Below are positions 1 through 8,404 of a DNA stretch of 64,000 nucleotides, piece by piece (the stretch's first letter is position 1; the number at the start of each line of letters is the position of its first letter). This DNA is from Sphaerisporangium flaviroseum (GTDB taxonomy: Bacteria; Actinomycetota; Actinomycetes; Streptosporangiales; Streptosporangiaceae). Both the position numbers and the translations under genes were made by a program. The notes under the pieces are model-generated. The model did no database searches. It saw only the letters and a program-made list of their open reading frames with translations, and had not been told where the DNA came from. The stretch spans positions 23,941-87,940 of the forward strand of contig NZ_BAAAZR010000061.1 in the NCBI RefSeq assembly GCF_039537005.1, read 5' to 3'.

Positions 1-363
1 CCGGCGCGCAAGCTCGCGCGCGAGTGGGTCGACTCCCGCCGCACGATCAGTCAGTATTTCCTACCCGTCTCGCTGATTTTGCTGGTCGTCCTGTGGACGA
101 TCCCCATGTTCGGCGGTCAGACCGGAATGCTGCTGTATTCCTATGCGATCACGATCCTGTGGCCGCTCATGATCGTCGCGGTGGTCGGCAGCTCCCTGTG
201 GGTGGCCCAGCGCGTGAAGAAGGAAGTGGCCGAGCGGCTGCCCGACGAGAGCCTCAAGGGCGTCGGCTTCTACGCCGCCATGCGGGCGATGCAGATCCGC
301 CGCCTGCGCTTCCCCCCGCCGACGCTGCTTCCGGGCGGCAAGCCGGTCCTGCCGAAGAGGTGA
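1..363 (+). CDS. DUF3043 family membrane protein, 3' part only
   Basis: The reading frame is open from base 1, so the start lies outside the window. The visible 120 residues begin with a basic stretch containing EWVDSRR, followed by two hydrophobic segments (about residues 20-37 and 45-65) and a basic C-terminus ending LPKR. This matches the C-terminal half of the actinobacterial DUF3043 family of small membrane proteins of unknown function. The EYVDSRR-like motif just before the first membrane segment is typical of that family. The gene is tail-to-tail with the minus-strand SMI1-like gene, with 34 nt between the stop codons. The family call rests on pattern recognition only, and no catalytic role can be inferred. 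Confidence 0.75.
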   Translation, partial: PARKLAREWVDSRRTISQYFLPVSLILLVVLWTIPMFGGQTGMLLYSYAITILWPLMIVAVVGSSLWVAQRVKKEVAERLPDESLKGVGFYAAMRAMQIRRLRFPPPTLLPGGKPVLPKR

Positions 364-397
364 TCACAACCGGCGCGGCCCGCATGAGCCGCTCCGG

Positions 398-1444
398 TCA
401 GTTCGGTGTCCAGCGCAGCCGGCCCCCGGACACCTCCGGCCGCCGGCCGCCCGCCGCATGGCCTGATTCCAGCGCGCCGGCCGTGGCCCTGAGCATCGCG
501 TAGTACGTCGTCCAGCCGGGGCCGGGCGCAAAGCCGCGCTCGCCGAAGCGCCAGATCCTCCCGTGCTGGGAGGCCACCACGCCCTCGTCTCCCGCGCCCT
601 CGGTGAAGGCGCCGGCGAAGGGGATCATGCGCCCGCTCCACCTCGCCACCGGGGACACCCACCCGGGAGGGGCCTCCACCGCGCACAACGCCCGCCAGGT
701 GTCCCGTATCTCGCGCACACTCAGAGCCCTGCGGCCCAGCAGTCCCGAGCCGGCCGAACGCGACCCGTCGTGGCGGAGCAGCGACGCGCGCAGGCTGCCG
801 GGGAAGCGGACCCCCATCTGGGACTCGGCGATCGCGATCGTCCGCACCGTCGCGGGAGGGCGCAGCTCGCCATACGTCACCGGCGCGTGGGTCCTGAGCC
901 ATCTCTCGATCCGCCGCCACTGGCGATCGACCGCCTTGGTCACCCGCGGGTCCTCCGCCGGTGCGGCGACGGCGCCCCGCGCGGGACGGCAGGTGGAATT
1001 CCGCCGCGTGCCGGGCGCCCGCTCCCGTGATGCGTCACGCGACGGGGCGACGACGACCGCCACGACGGAGGGCCGGGAGGCCGGCTCCGCCGATGAGTTC
1101 CGCGGGCCGGTGAGCAGCGCGTTCCCGAGAGCCGCGCCACCGGCCGCCAGGACACACAGGCCGGCGGCCGGGTAGGCCCACCGGCGGATCGTCCGCACCC
1201 CGATTCGCCCAACGGCGGTCTCGCCCTCCGGCGCCGCCGGGGGTGAGGGGGCCTCGGCCGGGGCGTGGCCGGCGACGGGCTCGGGCGGCCCCGGTTCCGC
1301 CGCCGGTGGCGACCCCTCGCGGATCGGCGGGCCGCCACGGCGCGACAGTGCCCGCCAGGTCCACACGGCGGCCCCGATGACCGCGCCCACGGCGGTCACC
1401 GCGAGCGCCAGCCGTACAACTCTCGAACGGATCAGCCGCAGCAC
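398..1444 (-). CDS. Membrane-anchored SMI1/KNR4-like domain protein
   Basis: The 348-aa product has a hydrophobic segment near the N-terminus (about residues 8-28) and a second at about 88-108, separated by a Pro/Ala/Glu-rich linker. A globular C-terminal half follows from about residue 165. That half carries a hallmark of the SMI1/KNR4 (SUKH) superfamily: a helix containing AESQMGVRFPGSLRASL followed by RHDGS, then a later strand with GDEGVV. SUKH proteins are often immunity proteins or scaffolds, but here there is no neighbouring toxin gene and the role is unknown. The GTG start is preceded by TAGTCT with a 7-nt spacer, so the mRNA is probably leaderless. The gene is divergent from the aldo/keto reductase gene, sharing a 56-nt promoter region. 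Confidence 0.75.
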   Translation of the reverse strand: MLRLIRSRVVRLALAVTAVGAVIGAAVWTWRALSRRGGPPIREGSPPAAEPGPPEPVAGHAPAEAPSPPAAPEGETAVGRIGVRTIRRWAYPAAGLCVLAAGGAALGNALLTGPRNSSAEPASRPSVVAVVVAPSRDASRERAPGTRRNSTCRPARGAVAAPAEDPRVTKAVDRQWRRIERWLRTHAPVTYGELRPPATVRTIAIAESQMGVRFPGSLRASLLRHDGSRSAGSGLLGRRALSVREIRDTWRALCAVEAPPGWVSPVARWSGRMIPFAGAFTEGAGDEGVVASQHGRIWRFGERGFAPGPGWTTYYAMLRATAGALESGHAAGGRRPEVSGGRLRWTPN

Positions 1445-1451
1445 GCCGGGC

Positions 1452-1457
1452 AGACTA
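1452..1457 (-). promoter_or_regulatory. -10 hexamer TAGTCT of a leaderless promoter (SMI1-like gene)
   Basis: Read on the minus strand, TAGTCT fits the actinobacterial TANNNT -10 consensus. It ends 7 nt before the GTG start, too close for a leader with a ribosome binding site, so transcription probably starts at or next to the start codon. No clear -35 box is seen. Confidence 0.5.
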
Positions 1458-1487
1458 TCCCGAATCAGATCACCGACAGGCGGCGAC

Positions 1488-1493
1488 TAATGT
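1488..1493 (+). promoter_or_regulatory. -10 hexamer TAATGT of a leaderless promoter (aldo/keto reductase)
   Basis: TAATGT lies 7 nt upstream of the ATG at 1501 and no Shine-Dalgarno sequence is visible between them. The site faces away from the divergent promoter at 1452-1457. Confidence 0.5.
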
Positions 1494-1500
1494 CGTTCGC

Positions 1501-2499
1501 ATGCATTTTCGCCATCTTGGCCGCAGCGGTCTGAAGGTCAGTGAGATCAGCTACGGCAACTGGATCACCCATGGTTCCCAGGTCGAGGAGGACGCCGCCA
1601 AGGAGTGCGTACGGGCGGCGCTCGACGAGGGGATCACCACCTTCGACACCGCCGACGTCTACGCCGGAACGAGAGCCGAGGAGGTTCTCGGCCGCGCTCT
1701 GAAGGGGGTGCGCCGCGAATCCCTGGAGATATTCACGAAGGTCTATTGGCCGACCGGCACCGGGGAGAACGACCGCGGCCTGTCGCGCAAGCACATCACC
1801 GAGAGCATCAACGGCTCGCTGCGCCGCCTGCAGACCGACTACGTCGACCTCTACCAGGCCCACCGGTACGACTACGAGACGCCGCTCGAAGAGACGCTGA
1901 AGACCTTCGACGACCTCGTGCGCCAGGGCAAGGTGCTCTACATCGGCGTCAGCGAGTGGAGCGCCTCGCAGATCGCCGACGCCCTCAAGATCGCCGGGGA
2001 GATGGGGCTGGAGCGGCTGGTGTCCAACCAGCCCCAGTACTCCATGTTGTGGCGCGTCATCGAGTCCGAGGTCGTGCCCCTGTGTGAGAAGGAGGGGATC
2101 GGGCAGATCGTGTGGTCCCCGATCGCGCAGGGCGTCCTCACCGGCAAGTACCTGCCCGGCCAGGCTCCGCCCGCCGGATCCCGGGCCACCGACCCCACCG
2201 GGTCGGGCTTCATCTCCCGCATGCTCGACGACGACGTGCTCACGCGGGTGCAGGAGCTCAAGCCCATCGCGGCCGACCTCGGGCTGACCATGGCCCAGCT
2301 CGCGGTGGCGTGGGTGCTGCAGAACCCGAACGTCTCGTCGGCCATCGTCGGCGCCACCCGGCCCGAGCAGGTGCGCGACAACGTCAAGGCATCCGGCGTC
2401 AAGCTCGAGGCCGGCGTCATGACCAAGATCGACGAGGTGCTGGGCACGATCGTCGAGCGTGACCCCGCCAAGACCCAGAGCCCGGCGACGCGGCCCTAG
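1501..2499 (+). CDS. Aldo/keto reductase
   Basis: The product is a 332-aa NAD(P)H-dependent oxidoreductase of the aldo/keto reductase superfamily, predicted to be a cytosolic TIM barrel. The catalytic tetrad is visible: Asp49 and Tyr54 in FDTADVY, Lys80 in IFTKVYWP and His121 in YQAHRYD. The C-terminal SAIVGATRPEQVRDN segment is the usual cofactor-binding motif. The layout (GNWITHG near the N-terminus, long final loop) resembles the Kv-beta-subunit-like AKR subgroup. The physiological substrate cannot be read from sequence. The ATG start gives the expected N-terminus MHFRHLGRSGLKVSEI and sits just after a -10 hexamer. It is a single-gene unit, divergent from the SMI1-like gene. Confidence 0.93.
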   Translation: MHFRHLGRSGLKVSEISYGNWITHGSQVEEDAAKECVRAALDEGITTFDTADVYAGTRAEEVLGRALKGVRRESLEIFTKVYWPTGTGENDRGLSRKHITESINGSLRRLQTDYVDLYQAHRYDYETPLEETLKTFDDLVRQGKVLYIGVSEWSASQIADALKIAGEMGLERLVSNQPQYSMLWRVIESEVVPLCEKEGIGQIVWSPIAQGVLTGKYLPGQAPPAGSRATDPTGSGFISRMLDDDVLTRVQELKPIAADLGLTMAQLAVAWVLQNPNVSSAIVGATRPEQVRDNVKASGVKLEAGVMTKIDEVLGTIVERDPAKTQSPATRP

Positions 2500-2617
2500 C
2501 AATCAATCATCTGGGCCATTAAAGGCACGGCCGAAATGACGTCCAGGGTCCCTTGCCTTTTCTGTCATTTGACACCATCAGTCACAGGGGCACCAGAAAA
2601 GACCAGGGACCCCGGAG

Positions 2618-2824
2618 TCACTCGCCCCGTAGCGACATCCCGGCGTACTCGACCCTGTCGTCTTCCAGCAGCGCGACCTGCTCGATCCCGGAACTCAGCA
2701 GCGATCGCCAGTTTTCTCCGAGCCATGACTCCGCATCGGCCTGACTTGGGAAGATCTCGCGCGGAAGCGGGCCGTCCGTAACCTCACCACCATTAGCATT
2801 TTCATAACGCCAGCGCCAAGTCAT
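2618..2824 (-). CDS. Small conserved actinobacterial protein (68 aa)
   Basis: The 68-residue product starts MTWRWRYEN and includes FPSQADAESWLGENWR and a C-terminal VEYAGMSLRGE. I recognise this as a short protein common in actinobacteria and annotated only as hypothetical. The pattern (acidic, W-rich, helix with SQADAESWLGE, then a short hairpin) is constant in the versions I know. The start was set at this ATG because the frame upstream is compositionally unlike protein. AAAAGGAG lies 8 nt before it on the minus strand. It sits alone between the aldo/keto reductase gene and the cobalamin genes, and its function is unknown. Confidence 0.75.
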   Translation of the reverse strand: MTWRWRYENANGGEVTDGPLPREIFPSQADAESWLGENWRSLLSSGIEQVALLEDDRVEYAGMSLRGE

Positions 2825-2999
2825 GCCATACGCTCCTTTTCGTGGGGTTTGCCCAGTGCCCTCGACAGGCTGAGCAGACCCTATCTCCTGGAGTCTGCCG
2901 CAGATCTTGCCGCGAGTGCGTCGGGACAGGCCAGCCGGGCCAGGAGAACCCACCCCGGCCCGCCCGACCGCGAGACCGACCCAGGATGGAGGCCATCTC

Positions 3000-3089
3000 A
3001 TGCCGCCCACGTTCCGTCTGCCGGCGCTCGCCGCCGGACCCGGACTCGCGACGGCGGCCGAAGCCCTCCTTCCGGTCAGGGCGTGGTGA
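3000..3089 (+). CDS. Possible short leader ORF coupled to cobU (29 aa)
   Basis: This ATG has an excellent GGAGG Shine-Dalgarno 7 nt upstream (2988-2992) and encodes 29 residues (MPPTFRLPALAAGPGLATAAEALLPVRAW). Its TGA stop overlaps the GTG start of cobU as GTGA. Such an arrangement usually signals translational coupling. cobU itself lacks a good ribosome binding site, so this mini-ORF may feed ribosomes to it. The peptide matches nothing I know, so it is inferred from position and RBS only. Confidence 0.4.
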   Translation: MPPTFRLPALAAGPGLATAAEALLPVRAW

Positions 3090-4189
3090 AAGTCCTTCTT
3101 TCGGGCACGGCCGGCCCGTACGGGTGGCCCGAGCCCGCGTGCGGCTGCGCTTCGTGCGCCCGCCTGTCCCCCGGCCACCGGTTGCCCACCTCGGTGGTGC
3201 TGGACGACGTGGTACGGCTCTCGCCGCCCGCCGGGCTGCCGCTGGAGCCCCCGGCCTCGCTGCCCAAGGGATACCGGATGACCGTCACGCCCGACGGCTA
3301 CGCGGTCAGCGGCCCTGATCGCGGCCGGGTCCTGCACGCCGTCTCACCGGCGCAGACGGGCGGCTCACCCTCGCCGAGCTGGGCGGAGGAGGCCTACGAC
3401 CTGGTGCTCATCGACCTGCTCGACCATCCCCAGCGCCTGGGGGACCTGCGCCGTCGTGGCCTGGTCACCGCGCGGACGCACGTGGTGGCGATCCACCTCG
3501 ACCACCGCCTCCCCTCCGAGGCGGAGCTCAACAGGCGTCTGGAGTACTGGGGAGCCCAGGCCGTCGACGACGGCACGATCCTCGACACGCGCCGGCCGGC
3601 GCCGGCGCGCGCCCTCGCTCCCAAACGGCTCCTCGTCCTCGGCGGCGCCCGCTCGGGCAAGTCGACCGAGGCGGAGATGCGGCTGATCGCCGAGCCGGAC
3701 GTCACCTACGTCGCGACCGGCCCCACCGGCAGGAGGGACGCGGACTGGCTGGCCCGGGTCCGCGCCCACCAGCGGCGGCGCCCGCCGTACTGGACCACCA
3801 TCGAGACCACCGAGCTGGAGGCGCTGCTCCGGTCCGAGACCGGGCCGCTGCTCGTCGACGGCATCGGCACGTGGCTGGCGGGGGTGTTCGACGGGTGCGG
3901 GGCGTGGGGAGATCCGGCCCACGACCGCCCGCGAGGACGCAAGCCCGGCCGGTTCGGCACCGCACTGGACGCGGTCGCGGCGCGCTGCGACGACTTGGTC
4001 GCGGCCTGGCGGCAGACGCGGGCCCAGGTGGTGGCGGTCAGCGACGAGGTCGGGCTGAGCGTGGTGCCGGCGACCGCGAGCGGGCGCGTGTTCCGCGACG
4101 CCCTCGGCCGGCTCAACCAGCGTCTCGCCGCGGAGTCCGAAGAGGCCGTCCTCGTCGTCGCCGGACGCGTCGTCCCGCTGCCGGTCTGA
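3086..4189 (+). CDS. cobU: Adenosylcobinamide kinase / adenosylcobinamide-phosphate guanylyltransferase with MBL-like N-terminal extension
   Basis: CobU phosphorylates adenosylcobinamide and transfers GMP to it, giving the GDP-activated precursor that CobS joins to alpha-ribazole. The kinase domain begins at about residue 178 (KRLLVLGGARSGKST, P-loop about 186-193) and continues with VAVSDEVGLSVVP and a C-terminal VLVVAGRVVPL, all typical of CobU. The first ~175 residues are extra. They start LLSGTAGPYGWPEPACGCASCARL, a Cys-rich motif resembling the N-terminus of MBL-fold phosphodiesterases. The extension contains HLDH but no complete HxHxDH metal site, so it looks like a degenerate MBL-like domain. 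This architecture also occurs in other actinomycetes. A second GTG at 3083 is an equally possible start. cobS follows after a tandem-repeat region. Confidence 0.88.
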   Translation: MKVLLSGTAGPYGWPEPACGCASCARLSPGHRLPTSVVLDDVVRLSPPAGLPLEPPASLPKGYRMTVTPDGYAVSGPDRGRVLHAVSPAQTGGSPSPSWAEEAYDLVLIDLLDHPQRLGDLRRRGLVTARTHVVAIHLDHRLPSEAELNRRLEYWGAQAVDDGTILDTRRPAPARALAPKRLLVLGGARSGKSTEAEMRLIAEPDVTYVATGPTGRRDADWLARVRAHQRRRPPYWTTIETTELEALLRSETGPLLVDGIGTWLAGVFDGCGAWGDPAHDRPRGRKPGRFGTALDAVAARCDDLVAAWRQTRAQVVAVSDEVGLSVVPATASGRVFRDALGRLNQRLAAESEEAVLVVAGRVVPLPV

Positions 4190-4302
4190 CACCCCCCGGG
4201 CCCGTCGCGAGGGTCCCCGGACGCGTCGCCCCGCTGCCGGTCTGACACCCCCGGGCCCGTCGCGAGGGTCCCCGGACGCGTCGCCCCGCTGCCGGTCTGA
4301 CG
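4162..4302 (+). repeat. Tandem 55/56-bp repeat copying the 3' end of cobU
   Basis: The last ~28 coding bases of cobU, including its TGA at 4187-4189, recur twice downstream with near-identical sequence. TGA trinucleotides follow at 4243-4245 and 4298-4300 after the same CCCGCTGCCGGTC. The periods are 56 and 55 bp. The copies fill most of the cobU-cobS gap and probably arose by slippage or unequal exchange. Confidence 0.85.
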
Positions 4303-4406
4303 CCCTTACGCCCGCCGCAGGAGGTATGACGTACTCATGGCGGCCCGCGCCCACCGGCCTTTCGAACGAGTCCGGACCTTCCCTACCCCCTGAGGAACGA
4401 TGTGAC

Positions 4407-5177
4407 ATGCCCGCATCAGACGCCCCGGAAGAGCCGGTCGCCGCGGGGTTGCGCCTGGCCGTCGGCACGCTGAGCATCTGGCCCGCCGGCGTGCCCCGCG
4501 CCGACCGCGTGACCGCCGGATGGGCCATGACGCTGGCGCCGCTCGTCGGCCTGCTCCTCGGCGTGGCCGCGGCCGCGGTCATGGCGGCCACCGGGCTGCT
4601 GGTCTCCCCCCTGCTCGCGGCGGCCCTGGGGCTCGGGTCGCTGGCGGTGCTGACCCGGGGGCTGCACCTGGACGGACTCGCCGACCTGGCGGACGGCCTC
4701 GGCAGCGGCCGGCCGGCCGAACAGGCGCTGGACATCATGAAGCGCTCCGACATCGGGCCCTTCGGTGTGATCACGCTCGTCCTCACGTTGCTGGCGCAGG
4801 CCGCCGCGGCCGCCGAGGCGGGGCCGGCGGCCCTGGTCCTGGCATGCGTCACCGGACGGCTGGCCGTGACGTGGGCCTGCGTGGAGGGCGTGCCCGCGGC
4901 CCGCCCGGGCGGCCTCGGCGCCATGGTCGCCGGAACCGTACACCAGAGGACCGCCGCCATCGTCACGGCGGCCGCCGCCGTCGTGGCCCTGGTCCTTGGA
5001 TTCCTGTGGGGCGGGCCCGTCACCTATCCCCTGGCGCTCGCCGCGGGCCTCGGCGCCGCCTGGGCCCTTCGAGCGCACGCCGTGCGGCGGCTCGGCGGGA
5101 TCACCGGGGACGTGCTGGGCGCGCTGACCGAGGTCGCCGCCGCCACCGCCCTGCTCGTGTGCGCCGCGTCACCGTGA
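4407..5177 (+). CDS. cobS: Adenosylcobinamide-GDP ribazoletransferase (cobalamin synthase)
   Basis: CobS is the membrane enzyme that joins adenosylcobinamide-GDP to alpha-ribazole (or its phosphate) in the last stage of B12 assembly. The family signature LHLDGLADLADGLG is at about residues 86-99 and is followed by MKRSDIGPFGV. Four or five hydrophobic segments run through the 256-residue protein, close to the usual 250. The chosen ATG is preceded by GAGG at 4392. An earlier in-frame ATG at 4326 has AGGAGG only 1 nt away, too close to be used efficiently, and would add 27 atypical residues. The partner cobU lies immediately upstream. No cobalamin riboswitch is recognisable in front of either gene. 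Confidence 0.92.
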   Translation: MPASDAPEEPVAAGLRLAVGTLSIWPAGVPRADRVTAGWAMTLAPLVGLLLGVAAAAVMAATGLLVSPLLAAALGLGSLAVLTRGLHLDGLADLADGLGSGRPAEQALDIMKRSDIGPFGVITLVLTLLAQAAAAAEAGPAALVLACVTGRLAVTWACVEGVPAARPGGLGAMVAGTVHQRTAAIVTAAAAVVALVLGFLWGGPVTYPLALAAGLGAAWALRAHAVRRLGGITGDVLGALTEVAAATALLVCAASP

Positions 5178-5322
5178 CGTCCCACCGCCGGCGGGAGATC
5201 AGGGGATGTGCGAGGCACCATTGACACCATTCCCGAAAGACGGACCCGCCCCCGTGCGGCGTTCACCCAGGTAAGGGATTCGTAGGACGAACCCTCGTTT
5301 ATGCGTACGCGGCAAGCACGGC

Positions 5323-5328
5323 TAGCAT
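5323..5328 (+). promoter_or_regulatory. -10 hexamer TAGCAT of a leaderless promoter (pepA)
   Basis: TAGCAT ends 8 nt before the GTG at 5337, and no ribosome binding site lies in between. This spacing supports 5337 as the pepA start rather than the upstream ATG at 5301. Confidence 0.5.
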
Positions 5329-5336
5329 CGGCCTAC

Positions 5337-6839
5337 GTGACGACAGTGCGACTTAACGCCTCTGACTCGGGATCGGTGGAGACCGACGCCCTCGTAGTCG
5401 GCATCAATACCTCGCCCGACGGCCTTCGCCCCGCATCGGGCGCGGAGGCCGTGAACTCCGCACTCACCGGCGGGCTCGCCGCGACGCTCGGCGCGCTCGG
5501 CTTCTCCGGGCACGCAGGAGAGATCGCGAAGATCCCGACCTTCGGTGCCGTACCCGCGCCGTTGGTCGTCGCCGTGGGCCTTGGAGACGCCCCCGAGGAG
5601 GCCGGCGCCTACGACCTCGAGGTCCTGCGCCGCGCGGCCGGGGTCGCCACCCGCTCGCTGGCCGGCACCGCCCGCGCCGCGCTCTCGCTGCCCGCCACGA
5701 CGGCGGAGCAGGCCGAGGCCGTGGCGCTGGGCGCCCTGCTGGGCGCCTACGACTTCACCAAGTACCGCACCGTCGGCGAGGTGAAGGCGCCGGTGGCCGA
5801 GATCGTCGTGCTGAGCGGCGCGTCCGGCGCCGAGGCAACCGTGAGCCGGGCCGCGACGCTGGCCGAGTCCGTGGCGCTGGTGCGCGACCTGGTGAACACC
5901 CCGCCGTCCGACCTCGCGCCCGCCCGCTTCGCGGAGATCGCCGAGGAGAACGGCACCAAGGCCGGCCTGTCGGTCGAGGTCCTCGACGAGGTGGCGCTCA
6001 AGGAGGGCGGCTACGGCGGCATCGTCGGAGTCGGCCAGGGCTCCGTCAACCCGCCCCGGCTCGTGCGCCTCGGCTACACCCACCCCGAGGCCGGCACGAC
6101 CTTGGCGTTCGTCGGCAAGGGCATCACCTTCGACTCCGGCGGCCTTTCGCTCAAGCCGTCCGCGTCCATGGCCTGGATGAAGTCCGACATGGGCGGCGCC
6201 GGCGCCGTCTTCGGCGCTCTGCTGGCCATCGCCAAGCTGGGTCTCCGGGTCAACGCCGTCGGTTACCTGTGCCTGGCCGAGAACATGCCGAGCGGCACCG
6301 CCCAGCGCCCATCCGACGTGCTCACCACCTACGCCGGCAAGACCGTGGAGGTGCTCGACACCGACGCCGAGGGCCGGTTGGTGCTCGCCGACGGCATCGC
6401 CCGCGCGGGCGAGGACGACCCCGACCTCATCGTCGACGTCGCCACCCTCACCGGCGGGCAGATCGTCGCGCTCGGGTGGCGCACCTGCGGTGTCATGTCC
6501 TCCGACGACGACCTGCGCGACGAGGTCGTCGAGGTGGCCGTGGCACAGGGCGAGGCCGCCTGGGGCATGCCGCTGCCCGAGGAGCTCCGCAAGGGTCTCG
6601 ACTCCCCGATCGCCGACATCGCGAACCTCAACCCCGAGCGCTCAGGCAGCATGCTCGCCGCCGGCCTCTTCCTGCGCGAGTTCGTCCCCGAGGGCGTGCG
6701 CTGGGCGCACGTCGACATCGCGGGGCCGGCCTTCAACAAGGAGGCGCCGCACGGGTACACCCCCAAGGGCGGCACCGGCATGCTCACCCGCACCCTGATC
6801 GCGCTGGCCGAGCGCTATCAGGCGGGCCGCGAGGCATGA
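5337..6839 (+). CDS. pepA: Cytosol (leucyl) aminopeptidase, M17 family
   Basis: This is a 500-aa M17 leucyl aminopeptidase, a hexameric two-metal enzyme that releases N-terminal residues from peptides in the cytoplasm. The C-terminal catalytic domain shows FVGKGITFDSGGLSLK (catalytic lysine and metal-binding aspartate), the metal-ligand signature NTDAEGRL in the form LDTDAEGRLVLADG, and VDIAGPAFN near the end. The N-terminal half is the usual less conserved macro-like domain. I placed the start at GTG 5337 (VTTVRLNASDSG) because it fits the family N-terminus and the -10 hexamer just upstream. The 12 residues from the ATG at 5301 are not family-like. The position between cobS and the E2/E3 genes matches the actinobacterial pepA/pepB locus. 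Confidence 0.95.
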   Translation: MTTVRLNASDSGSVETDALVVGINTSPDGLRPASGAEAVNSALTGGLAATLGALGFSGHAGEIAKIPTFGAVPAPLVVAVGLGDAPEEAGAYDLEVLRRAAGVATRSLAGTARAALSLPATTAEQAEAVALGALLGAYDFTKYRTVGEVKAPVAEIVVLSGASGAEATVSRAATLAESVALVRDLVNTPPSDLAPARFAEIAEENGTKAGLSVEVLDEVALKEGGYGGIVGVGQGSVNPPRLVRLGYTHPEAGTTLAFVGKGITFDSGGLSLKPSASMAWMKSDMGGAGAVFGALLAIAKLGLRVNAVGYLCLAENMPSGTAQRPSDVLTTYAGKTVEVLDTDAEGRLVLADGIARAGEDDPDLIVDVATLTGGQIVALGWRTCGVMSSDDDLRDEVVEVAVAQGEAAWGMPLPEELRKGLDSPIADIANLNPERSGSMLAAGLFLREFVPEGVRWAHVDIAGPAFNKEAPHGYTPKGGTGMLTRTLIALAERYQAGREA

Positions 6840-6994
6840 TGAGCCAAGGACGCGAACGACGGCGCGAACCCGCCGCCAAGCGCGTCACATACACGCGAGA
6901 CAAGTGAAAAGATGCTGTTGGGCAGGCCGGGCACGCCGTGAAAGCGGCCATGCCGCGGCCATGAGGGCCCACCGATCCGACAAGGAGCTTTCCA

Positions 6995-8374
6995 GTGGCT
7001 GATGGCAGCGGCCCCTTTGACATCGTTGTCCTGGGCGGCGGTAGCGGTGGCTACGCCTGCGCCCTGCGGGCGGCCGAGCTAGGCAAGTCCGTCGCGCTGA
7101 TCGAGAAGGACAAGATCGGCGGCACGTGCCTGCACCGGGGATGCATCCCCACCAAGGCTCTCCTGCACGCCGCGGAGGTCGCCGACGAGACGCGCGAGGC
7201 CGGTGGCGTCGGCGTCAAGGCCCGCTTCGAGGGCATCGAGATGACCGGTGTCCACGCCTTCAAGGACAAGATCGTGACCCGCGCCTGGAAGGGCGTCCAG
7301 GGCCTCCTCAAGAGCAGAGGCGTCACGATCATCGAGGGTGAGGGCCGGCTGGCCGGGCCGAACCGCGTCACCGTCGGCGACCAGGCCGTCGAGGGCCACA
7401 ACATCGTGCTGGCCACCGGATCGGTGCCCAAGTCGCTCCCCGGTCTCGACATCGACGGCGAGCGGGTCATCACCAGCGACCACGCCCTGAAGCTCGACCG
7501 CGTCCCGGCCTCGGTGATCGTTCTCGGGGGCGGCGTCATCGGCGTCGAGTTCGCGTCCGTCTGGAAGTCGTTCGGCTCCGAGGTCACGATCATCGAGGCC
7601 CTGCCCCACCTGCTCCCGCTCGAGGAGGAGTCCAGCTCCAAGCTCCTGGAGCGCGCCTTCCGCCGCCGGGGCATCAAGTACGAGCTGGGCACCCGCTTTG
7701 AGAGCGTCAAGACCACCGACACCGGTGTGGTCGTGACGCTGGAGGGCGGCAAGACCTTCGACGCCGAGCTGCTCCTGGTGGCCGTGGGCCGCGGCGCCGT
7801 CGCCTCCGGCATGGGCTTCGAGGAGGCCGGCATCGCGATCGAGCGCGGGGCCGTCGTCGTCGACGAGTTCTGCCAGACCAATGTGCCCGGTGTCTACGCG
7901 GTCGGCGACCTGATCCCGACCCTCCAGCTGGCGCACGCCGGCTTCGCCGAGGGCATCCTCGTCGCCGAGCACATCGCGGGCCTCAACCCGGTGCCGATCG
8001 ACTACGCCGGGGTGCCCCGCATCACCTACTCCGACCCCGAGGTCGCCTCGGTGGGCATCACCTCCGCCACCGCCAAGGAGCGGGGTTACGAGATCACCGA
8101 GCTGGTCTACGACCTCGGCGGCAACCCCAAGAGCCAGATCCTGGGCACACAGGGCGCCGTCAAGATCATCGCAGCGAAGGACGGCCCGGTGCTCGGGGTC
8201 CACATGGTCGGCAAGCGCATGGGAGAGCTCGTCACCGAGGGTCAGCTGATCTACAACTGGGAGGCCCTGCCCTCCGAGGTGGCCCAGCTCGTCCACGCGC
8301 ACCCGACCCAGTCCGAGGCTGTCGGCGAGGCGATGCTCGCCCTGGCCGGCAAGCCCCTGCACGTACACAACTAA
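6995..8374 (+). CDS. lpd: Dihydrolipoyl dehydrogenase (E3)
   Basis: E3 flavoprotein that reoxidises the dihydrolipoyl arm of 2-oxoacid dehydrogenase complexes using NAD+. The 459-aa sequence has the FAD-binding GGGSGGYACALRAAELG near the N-terminus and the redox disulfide Cys45/Cys50 in GGTCLHRGCIPTKA. It also has the NAD-binding VILGGGVIGVE-type segment at about residues 174-184 and the C-terminal active-site histidine in HAHPTQSEA. The GTG start has AAGGAG 8 nt upstream. The E2 gene follows after 30 nt and is probably co-transcribed. Confidence 0.96.
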   Translation: MADGSGPFDIVVLGGGSGGYACALRAAELGKSVALIEKDKIGGTCLHRGCIPTKALLHAAEVADETREAGGVGVKARFEGIEMTGVHAFKDKIVTRAWKGVQGLLKSRGVTIIEGEGRLAGPNRVTVGDQAVEGHNIVLATGSVPKSLPGLDIDGERVITSDHALKLDRVPASVIVLGGGVIGVEFASVWKSFGSEVTIIEALPHLLPLEEESSSKLLERAFRRRGIKYELGTRFESVKTTDTGVVVTLEGGKTFDAELLLVAVGRGAVASGMGFEEAGIAIERGAVVVDEFCQTNVPGVYAVGDLIPTLQLAHAGFAEGILVAEHIAGLNPVPIDYAGVPRITYSDPEVASVGITSATAKERGYEITELVYDLGGNPKSQILGTQGAVKIIAAKDGPVLGVHMVGKRMGELVTEGQLIYNWEALPSEVAQLVHAHPTQSEAVGEAMLALAGKPLHVHN

Positions 8375-8404
8375 GCCCTCACAGGAAACGCGAGAGAAGA
8401 CACC

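Noticed and set aside
2825..3082. Cobalamin riboswitch upstream of cobU
   Set aside because: I could not find a B12-box-like core or the expected long structured leader, only a short ORF with a good RBS.
3365..5023. 552-codon minus-strand frame opposite cobU and cobS
   Set aside because: No domain or RBS. Repetitive composition reflects the tandem repeat and GC-rich antisense.
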